A stretch of DNA of 64,000 nucleotides from HK1 sp965221725 (GTDB lineage: Bacteria > Pseudomonadota > Gammaproteobacteria > HK1). Below are positions 50,188 to 59,086 of the stretch, one piece after another (positions within the stretch are counted from its first letter, which is position 1; each line of letters starts with the position of its first letter). A program made the position numbers and the translations under genes. The stretch covers positions 3,720,001-3,784,000 of the forward strand of contig OZ244909.1 in assembly GCA_965221725.1 (NCBI GenBank). The letters run 5' to 3'. The notes beneath the pieces were generated by a model. That model saw only the letters and a program-made list of their open reading frames with translations. It was not told the origin of the DNA and made no database searches.

Positions 50188-50847
50188 GGTTCGAAGGGTT
50201 CCGCCGGGTCCGGACCTCGCCGCCTTGCGGCGGCGCCCGTCGGCTGACGGTGGAATCCGGTTGGTGATGAAGTTCGCGATATCGCCGCCGGCAGTGTAGA
50301 GAGTTCACCCCGCCCTGTCTGCCCGGATCGGACCCGGATCAGGCTCGGATCGGGACCTGGCAGCGATTCTCGTCGGTGGCCCGAGAGATCGCCATGCAGT
50401 ACGATTGCGGCGGGATTTCGTCTTCCGGAGCGCCCGGTCAGGGCGATTTCAAGCGCATGTTCCGGTTTGGCGGGAACGGTCGGGGCGCTGGGGGCATTTC
50501 AGTGGTCCTGCGCAGCCATCCTCATTACCGGTTGCCTGAATCCGTTGCGGTTTTCCGGGACTCGTGGGTGAGCGGCGGCGAGTTGGGTAGGGATGGATCA
50601 GGGAGAGGGGCGCCGTTGGCCGGCAGCAGGGCCGCAAACCGGAATGAGAACTGCTGTTCACGGTGGCGGGCCCTTGACGCCACCGCTCCTCCCCCGCAGG
50701 AGGGCACAACTTGGTATTTATTCAGAAAAATCAACTTCTATGCAAGATACAGGAGCGCCCCGAAGATCGCCCACATCCATATATGCGTCATGCCACTCCC
50801 AGTTGCGGCGAGCCGCGCAGACGTGTTTGCTTTCAGCATCCGGTGCT
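50188..50847. other. Gene-free stretch between rng and a secreted protein
   Basis: 660 bp. The part next to rng holds its leader and presumably its promoter. The middle is G-rich with no recognisable coding. The last 150 bp become AT-richer, like the neighbouring secreted gene, suggesting one imported block. No tRNA, repeat or terminator found. Confidence 0.5.
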
Positions 50848-51438
50848 TCAGGATGCGCAAGTAACGAAATTCGATTTCGTGACAGGATCACGACGATGAA
50901 CAGACCCTTTTGGGCAGCTACTCCCATCAGATTTAGTCCTGAAGCAAATTTTCACAAACGGCTTCTCATGTGTATATCCTTGAGTTAGACCTCCTTCATC
51001 TTTGGCGTAGGCAAAAGCCGTATATAAAGTATCGGACTCCAATGATTCGATGGTTCGGTCGTATTTGTATGTGTCATTTGGATATCGCACATGTACATCG
51101 TCAAGTTTTTGGTCGGTGATCACTGTGGAGTCAATGATTTTTTCGACTCTCAGATAAATGGGCAGAGTGCTGTTGTATCCCGTTGGACCAGCCCGCCAAC
51201 TTGGAAAATCCTGTCTGCTGATGTAACCGGATCCACGAAGACTGAATTGGTTCGCGTGCCATAAAGAAAGCTGAACGCTGTCGTGTTCATTTCTTGACAA
51301 ATTAAGCATACACCAGCCGCACTTGTTCAGTTGGTTGCAGACGAGCTGCTCGGAGTGGGCCGTGCCAACCATCATCAGGGCAAGTGACAGGGCGGCCGTT
51401 ACTGTTGCGAGAGGGCGCATGAACCGGTGGGGCATCAT
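50848..51438 (-). CDS. Secreted cysteine-containing protein, unknown
   Basis: A 196-residue exported protein. The signal peptide has a hydrophobic core LATVTAALSLALMMVGTAHS ending near residue 28. The mature part opens EQLVCNQLNKCGWCMLNLSR, with three early cysteines, and carries PIYLRVEKIIDSTVITDQK and VHVRYPNDTYKYDRTIESLE. It is AT-richer than neighbours, suggesting transfer. GGAGG lies at the right distance from the ATG pair. A DUF-like all-beta fold is possible; no family recognised. It is divergent from relA. Confidence 0.75.
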   Translation of the reverse strand: MMPHRFMRPLATVTAALSLALMMVGTAHSEQLVCNQLNKCGWCMLNLSRNEHDSVQLSLWHANQFSLRGSGYISRQDFPSWRAGPTGYNSTLPIYLRVEKIIDSTVITDQKLDDVHVRYPNDTYKYDRTIESLESDTLYTAFAYAKDEGGLTQGYTHEKPFVKICFRTKSDGSSCPKGSVHRRDPVTKSNFVTCAS

Positions 51439-51681
51439 TTTGAACCTCCAACTTGAAAATATTCGTGACTGACGAGCCATGACTGATACATATGCTTTCA
51501 CATGTCCAGCGAACCGTCAATGACCCAGCGATCGGTGCGGTGGCGCCATCGATCGGTGATGATCGCGGCGATCGAGCCGCATTTCTCACGGGCCCTCGGA
51601 CCGGAGCCATGTGAGCTTGAGCGATCCTCCGGTCATTGCCAGGAATAGTTGAGAGATGCAGGTCAAGGATCGCGAATCTCC

Positions 51682-53883
51682 ATGAAGACCCACGGCCCTG
51701 GCGGGGTTCTCGGGCCGCGCGAACCGTTGCGTGGCGCGGCGGGCGAGGCGTTGCGGCGGGTGCGCGCGGTGGTGTCCGGTGCGGTGGTGTCCGGCGCCCC
51801 CCCGGACCCCGGTGCTGCGGCCTTGGCCGAGGAGTCGGCCCGGGAATGGGCGCGGCTCGCCGAGGCGGCGGAGATGCTCGCGGACCTCAACCTCGATGCG
51901 GACTGCATCGCCGCGGGCCTCTCGGGCCTTCTCGTGGAACGCGGCGCGGTCGGGTTCGACGACGCGCGGGCGCGTCTCGGCGAGCGGGCGGCGGCGCTCC
52001 TCGAAGGGTTGCTGCGCTTCGACGAGCTGCGTTCGATTCAGGCCGAGGATGCCGCCCCCGCCGGCCGGGACGTGCGCGCCGATCGGCTGCGCCGGTTGCT
52101 GCTCGCGGTCGTCGACGACGTGCGGGTCATCATCATGCAGATCGCGCTTACGCTGCACCGGCTGCGCAACGCGCGCGACCGTTGTGCGGCGGAACGCGAG
52201 CGCCTCGCCCGCGAGGCGCTGGAGGTCTACGCGCCGCTCGCGAGCCGTCTCGGGATCTGGCAGTACAAGTGGGAGATCGAGGATCTCGCGCTCCGGGAGT
52301 CGGACCCGGCGACCTACAAGGCCATCGCCGGGCAGTTGAACGAGCGCCGCGTCGACCGCGAACGCTACGTCGAGGACGTGATGCGGCGCATCGCGGCGGA
52401 ACTCCGGCGCCAGGCCATCCCCGCGGAACTGAGCGGCCGGGCCAAGCACATCTACAGCATCTGGCGCAAGATGCAGCGCAAGTCGCTCGGCGTCGAGCAG
52501 GCCGGCATCGAGCAGTTGTTCGACCTGCGGGCGGTGCGGGTGCTGGTGGGCACCGTCGCCGAATGCTACACGGCACTCGGGGTCGTGCACGGGCTGTGGG
52601 CGCACCTCCCTCGCGAGTTCGACGACTACATCGCCAACCCCAAGCCGAACGGCTACCAGTCGTTGCACACCGCGGTGGCCGGGCCGGACGGCCGGACGCT
52701 GGAGGTGCAGATCCGCACCCGCGAGATGCATGACCAGGCCGAGCTGGGGGTCGCGGCACACTGGCGGTACAAGGAGGGTGCGCAGGCCCCGGAGCCGGCC
52801 CTCGACGCCCGCATCGCGTGGCTCCGGCAACTCCTCGAAGCCCGCGAGGAAGCCCACGAGTCCGGGTCCCTGCTCAGCTCGCTCGACACCGAGCTCGATT
52901 CCGGGCGCGTCTACGCCTTCACTCCGCGCGGTGACATCGTCGATCTTCCGGCCGGCTCGACGCCGCTCGACTTCGCCTACCAGATCCACACCCAGGTCGG
53001 CCACCGGTGCCGGGGAGCGAAGGTCGACGGCCGGATCGTGCCGCTGACCTACGTGGTGCGTTCCGGGGATCGGATCGAAGTGCTCACCGCCCGCCAGCCG
53101 CGCCCGAGCCGCGACTGGCTCAACCCGAACCTCGGATACCTCGGCAGTCCCCGTTCGCGGGCCAAGGTGAGGCACTGGTTCAAGCACCAGGACCGCGAAC
53201 GCAACGTGGCCGACGGGCAGGAGATCTGGGACCGGGAGCTGAAGCGGCTGGGGGTCGAACAACCGCCCCGCGATGCGATCGCGGAGCGGTTCAACGCGTC
53301 GAAATTCGACGACTTCCTCGCCGCCCTGGGGCGCGGGGACGTGAGCGTGCCGCAGCTCGCGGGCGCGCTCCAGCCCTGGCTGCCGGCGCCGCCGCGCACC
53401 GCGCCCAGGCTTTCGAAGCGACGCCGCAAGCGCACCGGCGACGTGCGCATCAGCGGCGTGGGCGATCTCCTCACGCAAATCGCGCAGTGCTGCAAGCCGC
53501 TGCCGAACGACCCCATCGTCGGCTACATCACCCGCGGGCGCGGCGTGAGTATCCACCGTGCGGACTGCCGCAACATGCTCAACCTTGCCGGCGGCGACCA
53601 GGCGCGCCTCATCGACGTGACGTGGAGCGGCGGGGTGGAGGAGAGCTATCCGGTGGAGGTCGTGGTGGATGCGTATGACCGCAAGGGTCTGCTGCGCGAC
53701 GTGACCGCGGTGGTGTCGAACGAGGCGGTGAACATCGTGGCGCTCGATTCCAGCACCGACCGGCACAGCCATGTCGTGCGCATGCGTCTCACCGTCGAAG
53801 TCCGCGACATCGAGCAGCTCAGCCGGGTGCTTGGCCGGCTCGCCCAGCTCCCGAACGTATCCGACTGCCGACGGCTGGGGTAG
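51682..53883 (+). CDS. relA: GTP pyrophosphokinase RelA
   Basis: A 733-residue (p)ppGpp synthetase. The pseudo-hydrolase domain keeps the RelA look (AEMLADLNLDADCIAAGL, then MQIALTLHRLRNA) but lacks the HDxxED residues of SpoT, so it should only synthesise. Synthetase motifs: GRAKHIYSIWRKMQRKSL, FDDYIANPKPNGYQSLHTAV, VQIRTREMHDQAELGVAAHW. TGS (YAFTPRGDIVDLPAGSTPLD), zinc-finger (QCCKPLPNDPIVGYITRGRG) and ACT domains follow for ribosome binding. ATG before KTHGPGGV was chosen. Confidence 0.95.
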   Translation: MKTHGPGGVLGPREPLRGAAGEALRRVRAVVSGAVVSGAPPDPGAAALAEESAREWARLAEAAEMLADLNLDADCIAAGLSGLLVERGAVGFDDARARLGERAAALLEGLLRFDELRSIQAEDAAPAGRDVRADRLRRLLLAVVDDVRVIIMQIALTLHRLRNARDRCAAERERLAREALEVYAPLASRLGIWQYKWEIEDLALRESDPATYKAIAGQLNERRVDRERYVEDVMRRIAAELRRQAIPAELSGRAKHIYSIWRKMQRKSLGVEQAGIEQLFDLRAVRVLVGTVAECYTALGVVHGLWAHLPREFDDYIANPKPNGYQSLHTAVAGPDGRTLEVQIRTREMHDQAELGVAAHWRYKEGAQAPEPALDARIAWLRQLLEAREEAHESGSLLSSLDTELDSGRVYAFTPRGDIVDLPAGSTPLDFAYQIHTQVGHRCRGAKVDGRIVPLTYVVRSGDRIEVLTARQPRPSRDWLNPNLGYLGSPRSRAKVRHWFKHQDRERNVADGQEIWDRELKRLGVEQPPRDAIAERFNASKFDDFLAALGRGDVSVPQLAGALQPWLPAPPRTAPRLSKRRRKRTGDVRISGVGDLLTQIAQCCKPLPNDPIVGYITRGRGVSIHRADCRNMLNLAGGDQARLIDVTWSGGVEESYPVEVVVDAYDRKGLLRDVTAVVSNEAVNIVALDSSTDRHSHVVRMRLTVEVRDIEQLSRVLGRLAQLPNVSDCRRLG

Positions 53884-54026
53884 CGGCCGGGACTCGGGGT
53901 CAAAGCATCAATCAGTGGGCTTCCGAGGTACTGGGGAAAGCTGCGTCGCAGACCTGATTCACGCCCGACCGGCAAAGACGGTGGTCCCCGGCTGGCCTGG
54001 TGCCACCCTGTTGCCGTGGTGTTCGT

Positions 54027-54812
54027 TCATGAGGAGCTATCCCCGACACCGGCTACCATCGAGAGCGAGTCGGAGTCCGCAGGGTATGCCGCCTCTTCCT
54101 CGCGGACGCGCGGGGCACCCCGGCGGCGGACGATGCGCGCGACCGCCTCGGTGCGTTCGGTTCGGGTGCGGCTGGACCGGACACCTTCCACTGCCTCGCA
54201 GACGTCGGCGGGCGTGAGGCCGTCCAGCACCCGGGATGCATCGAGTGGCCGCGCCGTGCCCCCGGGTCGCAGGGCCAGGAAGTCGGCCCGGAGCTCACGT
54301 GACCCCTTGCGGCCGTGCAAGCGCCACAGCTCCCCGACCCCCATCTGGCCGTAGCGTTCGACCTTGCCCGCATCGGCGTTCGTCAGCTCGACCTCCACCA
54401 CCAGATCGGGGGCGGTGCTTTCGAGGAACGCATCCGCCGCCGCCTCTCCCTCCATCAAAGCCGCCTGGTAAGCGTCGGCCCGCTCGCCGACGTAGAACGC
54501 GCAGTCGGGTTCCATCCCCGTCCCGAATGGCTCGCCGCGTCCGCGCAGACGGGTGGAGCGAAGTGGTTTCGAGGCCCGTCCGAGGCTATCGGCCGCCTCG
54601 TCCACGATGTCGTCGAATATCCGGCCGAGGTCCTCATGCAGGCGCGAGGGCGACATCAGGGTGATGAGCCCGCGTACCGGATCGAGGCATACGCGCCGGA
54701 AGTGCCGGTTCCAGTCGATGGCGGCCAGTTGCTCGATGGTCTGCGCGTCGGCGCGCAGGACATGGATGGCGGAGCCGAGCGGCCCGACATGCATGGTGGC
54801 GTGGTCGTTCAT
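54027..54812 (-). CDS. Uma2 family (DUF820) endonuclease
   Basis: A 261-residue PD-(D/E)xK-fold protein. LDPVRGLITLMSPSRLHEDL, GMEPDCAFYVGE and APDLVVEVELTNADAGKVERY give the core with its Asp and Glu-x-Glu; YGQMGVGELWRLHGRKGSRE follows. Uma2 proteins are common in cyanobacteria and some symbionts and are probably nucleases of transposon or defence origin; substrate unknown. The C-terminal 50 residues are Arg/Glu-rich and not conserved. It lies 18 bp downstream of the MttB-like gene on the same strand. Confidence 0.8.
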   Translation of the reverse strand: MNDHATMHVGPLGSAIHVLRADAQTIEQLAAIDWNRHFRRVCLDPVRGLITLMSPSRLHEDLGRIFDDIVDEAADSLGRASKPLRSTRLRGRGEPFGTGMEPDCAFYVGERADAYQAALMEGEAAADAFLESTAPDLVVEVELTNADAGKVERYGQMGVGELWRLHGRKGSRELRADFLALRPGGTARPLDASRVLDGLTPADVCEAVEGVRSSRTRTERTEAVARIVRRRGAPRVREEEAAYPADSDSLSMVAGVGDSSS

Positions 54813-54830
54813 GGTGTCGATGCCTCCGTG

Positions 54831-56393
54831 TCAGTAGCTCATGTCCGGGGCCGACGCCTTGCGTCGGTCGATGAACTCCCGCAGTGCTTCGTCCACGCCT
54901 GCGTCGATCGGGGGCGCCTCGTAGCCTGCGAGCATCTCCTTCCAGCGGCGGCTGGCCCGCGCGGCGCAGTCGAGCGCACCTTCGGACTCCCACTGCTCGA
55001 AGCTGTTGTTGTCCGCGAGCGGCGAGCGGTAGAACGCGGTCTCGAAGTTGGCGCGGGTGTGTGCGGCGCCGAGGAAATGGCTGCCCGGACCGATCTCGCG
55101 GATGGCGTCGAGCCCCTGGCCGTTCTCGGACAGATCGATGCCGCCGAGGAATACCTGCATCATCTGCGCCTGGTCGGCGTCCATCACGAACTTCTCGTAC
55201 CCCATCGCGAGCCCGCCTTCGAGCCAGCCGGCGACGTGGAGCATGAAGTTCACCCCCGCGAGCATGGCGTGCTGGAGGGTGTTCGCGGCCTCGAACGCGG
55301 CCTGGGCGTCGGGGAGCTTCGATGCGCACAGGCCCCCGCCGCTGCGAAACGGCACCCCGAGGCGCCGCGCGAGCGAGCCAATCACGTTCAGCACGAGCTG
55401 CGGCTCCGGGGTGCCGAAGGTAGGCGCGCCGGACTGCATCGACATCGAGCTGGAGAACGTCCCGAAGATGACCGGCGCCCCGGGACGCACGAGCTGCGCG
55501 AACGCCATGCCCGAGAGCGCCTCCGCGAAGAGCTGGGCGCAGGTGGCGGCGATGGTGACCGGCGACATCGCGCCCGCGATGCAAAACGGCGAGACCACGA
55601 CGGCCTGGTTGGCGCGGGCGTAGACCTTGAGCGCCCCCACCATCGTCGCGTCCCACACCAGCGGCGAGTTCGCGTTGATCAGGCTGGTCACCACCGGGTG
55701 CTCGTCCACGAACGCATCACCGAAGACGATCTTCGCCATCGCCACCGTGTCCTCGGCGCGTTCGGGGGCGGTGACCGAGCCCATGAACGGCTTGTCCGAC
55801 CAGCGGAGATGGCTGTACACCATGTCGAGGTGGCGCTTGTTGACCGGGAGATCCACCGGCTCGCACACCGTGCCCCCGGAATGGTGCAGGCCGGGGGAGA
55901 GGTAGGCGAGCTTCACGAAGTTGCGGAAGTCCTCGATGGTGGCGTAGCGCCGGCCTTCGTCGAGGCTGCGGATGAACGGCGGGCCGTAGGCGGGGGCGAA
56001 CACCATGTGCGGGCCACCGATGCGGGCACTGCGCTCGGGGTTGCGCGCATGCTGCACGAACTCCGCCGGGGCGGTGTCGGTCACCAGCTTGCGGGCGAGG
56101 CCGCGGGGGATCCGTACCCGCTCCCCGCCGACGTCGGCCCCGGCGTCGTGCCACAGCGCCAGCGCCTCCGGGTCGTCCCGGAACTCGACGCCGACTTCTT
56201 CGAGGATCGTCTCCGCGTTGTGCTCGATGAGCTCCAGGCCCTCGGTGGACATCACGTCGTAGACCGGCACCCGGCGCGTGATGTAGGGCACCACTGGCGC
56301 CCGGGATCCGGTGCGTGCCTCCCGGCGCGCCGCCCGGCCGCCGCCGCGGGCCCGGCTTCGTCCCCATCCCGGGCCTGGTCGTTCACTGGTCAT
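54831..56393 (-). CDS. MttB-family methyltransferase, non-pyrrolysine
   Basis: A 520-residue trimethylamine methyltransferase-family protein (TIM barrel). Family blocks are VYDVMSTEGLELIEHNAETI, HSGGTVCEPVDLPVNKRHLD, SPFCIAGAMSPVTIAATCAQ, GAPVIFGTFSSSMSMQSGAP and GIDLSENGQGLDAIREIGPG. The position that is pyrrolysine (in-frame TAG) in archaeal MttB is an ordinary residue here, as in bacterial glycine betaine or carnitine methyltransferases. The first 35 residues are Arg-rich and low-complexity, so an internal start is possible. With the nearby DMGDH-like flavoprotein it suggests use of quaternary amines; substrate not proven and no corrinoid protein is adjacent. Confidence 0.85.
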   Translation of the reverse strand: MTSERPGPGWGRSRARGGGRAARREARTGSRAPVVPYITRRVPVYDVMSTEGLELIEHNAETILEEVGVEFRDDPEALALWHDAGADVGGERVRIPRGLARKLVTDTAPAEFVQHARNPERSARIGGPHMVFAPAYGPPFIRSLDEGRRYATIEDFRNFVKLAYLSPGLHHSGGTVCEPVDLPVNKRHLDMVYSHLRWSDKPFMGSVTAPERAEDTVAMAKIVFGDAFVDEHPVVTSLINANSPLVWDATMVGALKVYARANQAVVVSPFCIAGAMSPVTIAATCAQLFAEALSGMAFAQLVRPGAPVIFGTFSSSMSMQSGAPTFGTPEPQLVLNVIGSLARRLGVPFRSGGGLCASKLPDAQAAFEAANTLQHAMLAGVNFMLHVAGWLEGGLAMGYEKFVMDADQAQMMQVFLGGIDLSENGQGLDAIREIGPGSHFLGAAHTRANFETAFYRSPLADNNSFEQWESEGALDCAARASRRWKEMLAGYEAPPIDAGVDEALREFIDRRKASAPDMSY

Positions 56394-56580
56394 CGCCGCT
56401 TCTCATGCGGGGCTGGACATCAGCCGGATTGCTCGCCAGGAGGGTGGGGGAGGGTACTGCGTTCATTTCAGAAAATCTTATCGGATCCGCAATAAATCGG
56501 TATTGGACCTGAATGGTCCGCTGGCTCTACCTTGCTGCCCACGGTGCGAGAAAGCGCACTGCAGGGAAGGAGGACGCAAC

Positions 56581-57147
56581 ATGAAAAAGCATTCAGCCAA
56601 CGGAAGCGTCAGCGGAGCATCCCGGTTCCTGCGCAGGGGGGCCTCGGCGTGCCTCGCTGCCCTGATGCTGGCGGCGCTGGCCCAGCCGGCGGCAGCAAAC
56701 AGGATGGTATCCGGTGTCACGGCACAACTGCATGTAGCGGACGTTCAGGTCAGGGAGGGAGAAGACGCGGTCTTCACTCTCATACTGTCCCGCCCGCTCG
56801 ACTTCGACATCCGGTACGCCTACCGCACCCAGGACTCCACCGCCAAGGCGGGCAAGGATTACGTGGCGGAAAACGGGCTTATTGTGATCCCCGCTGGAAC
56901 GCGGTTCATGCCGCTTTCGATCAAGACGCTCAAGGATAACGTCATCGACAAAAACCGCTTCAAGGTGGTGCTGTCCGACCCGCACACGCGCGGCTACGGA
57001 AGGGTCTGGGGTGCGTATGTGTGGACCGACTGGTGGCGTGTCGAGGGCCTTCCCTTGACGAAGACAGTGAACGCACGGATCGCGAACGCTCTGGACGGCG
57101 CCAGGCAGCGGCATGGACCCGAAAGCAACAAGCACAGACGTTACTAA
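56581..57147 (+). CDS. Secreted protein with one Calx-beta domain
   Basis: A 188-residue exported protein. Signal peptide core ACLAALMLAALAQPAAA ends near residue 39. A single Calx-beta domain follows: VADVQVREGEDAVFTLILSR, then DIRYAYRTQDSTAKAGKDY with the typical T.D.TA.AG.DY wording, and GTRFMPLSIKTLKDNVID. Calx-beta domains bind calcium in surface adhesins, usually as many repeats; one alone is unusual. The C-terminal 45 residues are basic. GGAAGGAGG precedes the ATG. A perfect terminator follows. Confidence 0.82.
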   Translation: MKKHSANGSVSGASRFLRRGASACLAALMLAALAQPAAANRMVSGVTAQLHVADVQVREGEDAVFTLILSRPLDFDIRYAYRTQDSTAKAGKDYVAENGLIVIPAGTRFMPLSIKTLKDNVIDKNRFKVVLSDPHTRGYGRVWGAYVWTDWWRVEGLPLTKTVNARIANALDGARQRHGPESNKHRRY

Positions 57148-57297
57148 CGGAGATCAGTACAGTCGTAGCGGCGGGCGCGGTTGATCGGAGGGCGCGCACT
57201 CACCCCGCGCTCACCGCCGCCGTAAACGACCGGATCGCCCCCTGCACGCCCCGTACATCGGCAACGCCGATTGCCGATCCGGCGGGAGCGGCAGACC

Positions 57298-57330
57298 CCA
57301 TGGCCACCATCCGGTGGCCATGGCTTTTCC
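57298..57330 (+). terminator. Rho-independent terminator after the Calx-beta gene
   Basis: CCATGGCCACC and GGTGGCCATGG make a perfect 11-bp stem with an ATCC loop, followed by CTTTTCC. It is oriented for the plus strand and separates this gene from convergent rpe. The rest of the 249-bp spacer holds nothing recognised. Confidence 0.8.
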
Positions 57331-57396
57331 TGATTACCGCTCAAGCCAAGCGCAACTTGAGGAGCCGTTCCGGCATCGGTCGGGTGCCGGGTCGCG

Positions 57397-58071
57397 TCAT
57401 GCCGCAGGGTCGGTGATTCGGTCCCGCATGCGGGCGATGGCTTCGGCGTAGTCGTCGGCGCTGAAGATGGCCGAGCCGGCGACGAAGGTGTCCGCGCCGG
57501 CCTCGGCCACGACGCGGATGTTGTCGGCGTTCACGCCGCCGTCGACCTCCAGCCGGATCGGTTTCCGCGTGGCGTCGATGCGTTTGCGCACCGCCCGCAC
57601 CTTGTCCAGCACGTAGGGAATGAACGACTGCCCGCCGAAGCCCGGGTTGACCGACATCAGGAGCACCATGTCGAGCTGCTCCAGGACGTGGTCGAGCACG
57701 CCGATCGGCGTAGCCGGATTCAGCACCAGCCCGCACTTGCAGCCATGGTCGCGCACGAGCCGGAGCGAGCGGTCGACGTGCTCGGTCGCCTCGGGATGGA
57801 ACGTGATCCAGGTGGCCCCCGCCGCCGCGAAGTCCGGGACGATGCGGTCGACCGGCTTCACCATCAGATGCACGTCGATGTCCGCGGTCACCCCGTGATC
57901 GCGAAGCGCCCTGCATACCAGCGGGCCGAAAGTGAGGTTCGGGACGTAGTGGTTGTCCATCACGTCGAAGTGAATGAGGTCGGCGCCGGCGGCGAGCACG
58001 GCGTCCACCTCTTCGCCGAGACGGGCGAAATCCGCCGACAGGATCGACGGCGCAATCCAGAGTTCGTTCAT
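57397..58071 (-). CDS. rpe: Ribulose-phosphate 3-epimerase
   Basis: A 224-residue TIM-barrel enzyme of the pentose phosphate or Calvin cycle. IAPSILSADFARLGEEVDAV, IHFDVMDNHYVPNLTFGP, DVHLMVKPVD, MSVNPGFGGQSFIPYVLDKV and LEVDGGVNADNI carry the metal and catalytic residues. ATG at MNELWIAPS; an 18-bp near-repeat of this start (TTCGTTCATCGCC twice) lies just upstream. It precedes gph in the opposite reading order, the usual rpe-gph pairing reversed in transcription (gph first). Confidence 0.96.
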   Translation of the reverse strand: MNELWIAPSILSADFARLGEEVDAVLAAGADLIHFDVMDNHYVPNLTFGPLVCRALRDHGVTADIDVHLMVKPVDRIVPDFAAAGATWITFHPEATEHVDRSLRLVRDHGCKCGLVLNPATPIGVLDHVLEQLDMVLLMSVNPGFGGQSFIPYVLDKVRAVRKRIDATRKPIRLEVDGGVNADNIRVVAEAGADTFVAGSAIFSADDYAEAIARMRDRITDPAA

Positions 58072-58215
58072 CGCCAGAGCTCGTTCATCGCCGGCAATCC
58101 TCGCCAGACCGAAACATGCCCTCACCAGCCCCCCGAACGAGCGCGGCGGAGCCCCGAATCCGGCCGGAATCGCACGGCATGACGGTCGCTCGGACCGCCC
58201 GCGGGAATCGTCGGT

Positions 58216-58965
58216 TCATCGCATCTCCTCGCCTTCGGGCCGGTAGCACTCCTCCGGCGCCCCGAAGCAGAGCGGCGCGAGTTCCTCGATCGAGTCGATG
58301 ACCGCGTCGGGAGCGGCCTCCGCGATGTCGCGCCCGTGGTTGTAGCCGTAGCTTACGCAGGCGACGCGCATTCCGGCCGCGCGGGCCGCCTGCACGTCGT
58401 TGATCGAGTCGCCGACGAACACCGAGCGTGCGGTGTCGGCGCCAAGTTCGGAGCAGGCGTGGAGCAGCGGCATCGGATGGGGCTTGCGGTGCGCCAGCGA
58501 ATCTCCTCCGAGCACCAGCGCGAAGGCGTCGAGCAGCGCGAGGTGTCCGAGCAGACCGACGGCCGGCGCGTGGGGTTTGTTGGTGATGCAGGCGAGGGTC
58601 GCGCCGTGCGCGCGCAACGCCGCGAGCCCTTCCCGCGCTCCCGGGTAGACGCGGCTGCGGGCGTGGCCGTGCCTGGCGTAGAGGTCCAGGAACACCGCAC
58701 ATGCCTCCCGGACCAGCGCCGGGTCCGCGCTGCCGTCCGTCCGTCCCGTCAGCGCCCGCTCGACGAGCCGCTCCGCGCCGTTGCCGACCCATGTGCGCAC
58801 GCGCGCCTCGCCGCGCGGCGGAACGCCGAACTGCGGCATCGTCCGGTCGATGCACCAGGCGATGTCCGGGACCGAGTCGACGAGGGTGCCGTCGAGATCG
58901 AAGGCGACGAGACGGGGCGGTGCCGTGGCGAACCCGCGGGCCGGGGCGATCGGTTCGGAACTCAT
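58216..58965 (-). CDS. gph: Phosphoglycolate phosphatase
   Basis: A 249-residue HAD hydrolase. Motif I is LVAFDLDGTLVDSVPDIAW, motif II ACITNKPHAP, motif III KPHPMPLLHA and motif IV FVGDSINDVQAARAAGM. It removes phosphoglycolate made by DNA repair or photorespiration. ATG before SSEPIAPARG was chosen; ATG at 58986 is possible. It reads toward rpe with a 144-bp gap and is divergent from the DMGDH-like gene. Confidence 0.93.
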   Translation of the reverse strand: MSSEPIAPARGFATAPPRLVAFDLDGTLVDSVPDIAWCIDRTMPQFGVPPRGEARVRTWVGNGAERLVERALTGRTDGSADPALVREACAVFLDLYARHGHARSRVYPGAREGLAALRAHGATLACITNKPHAPAVGLLGHLALLDAFALVLGGDSLAHRKPHPMPLLHACSELGADTARSVFVGDSINDVQAARAAGMRVACVSYGYNHGRDIAEAAPDAVIDSIEELAPLCFGAPEECYRPEGEEMR

Positions 58966-59086
58966 GGGCGTGCAGTGGTCATGCATGGAACCCGATTCCA
59001 CCATGGTCGCACGAGCATGCGGAGATACGCGAGAATCGACGCCGAATTGCGCAACCCCTGGCGCATAACTGCGGGAGAGATCGCAC

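Noticed and set aside
50376..50864. 162-codon open frame upstream of the secreted protein
   Set aside because: Composition is erratic, no motif is present, and it overlaps the end of the convincing minus-strand gene.
51649..53883. SpoT-type bifunctional synthetase/hydrolase
   Set aside because: The HDxxED residues of the hydrolase site are missing and the pseudo-hydrolase wording matches RelA.
54831..56393. Pyrrolysine-containing trimethylamine methyltransferase
   Set aside because: The gene has no in-frame TAG; the reading frame is continuous, so it belongs to the non-pyrrolysine branch.
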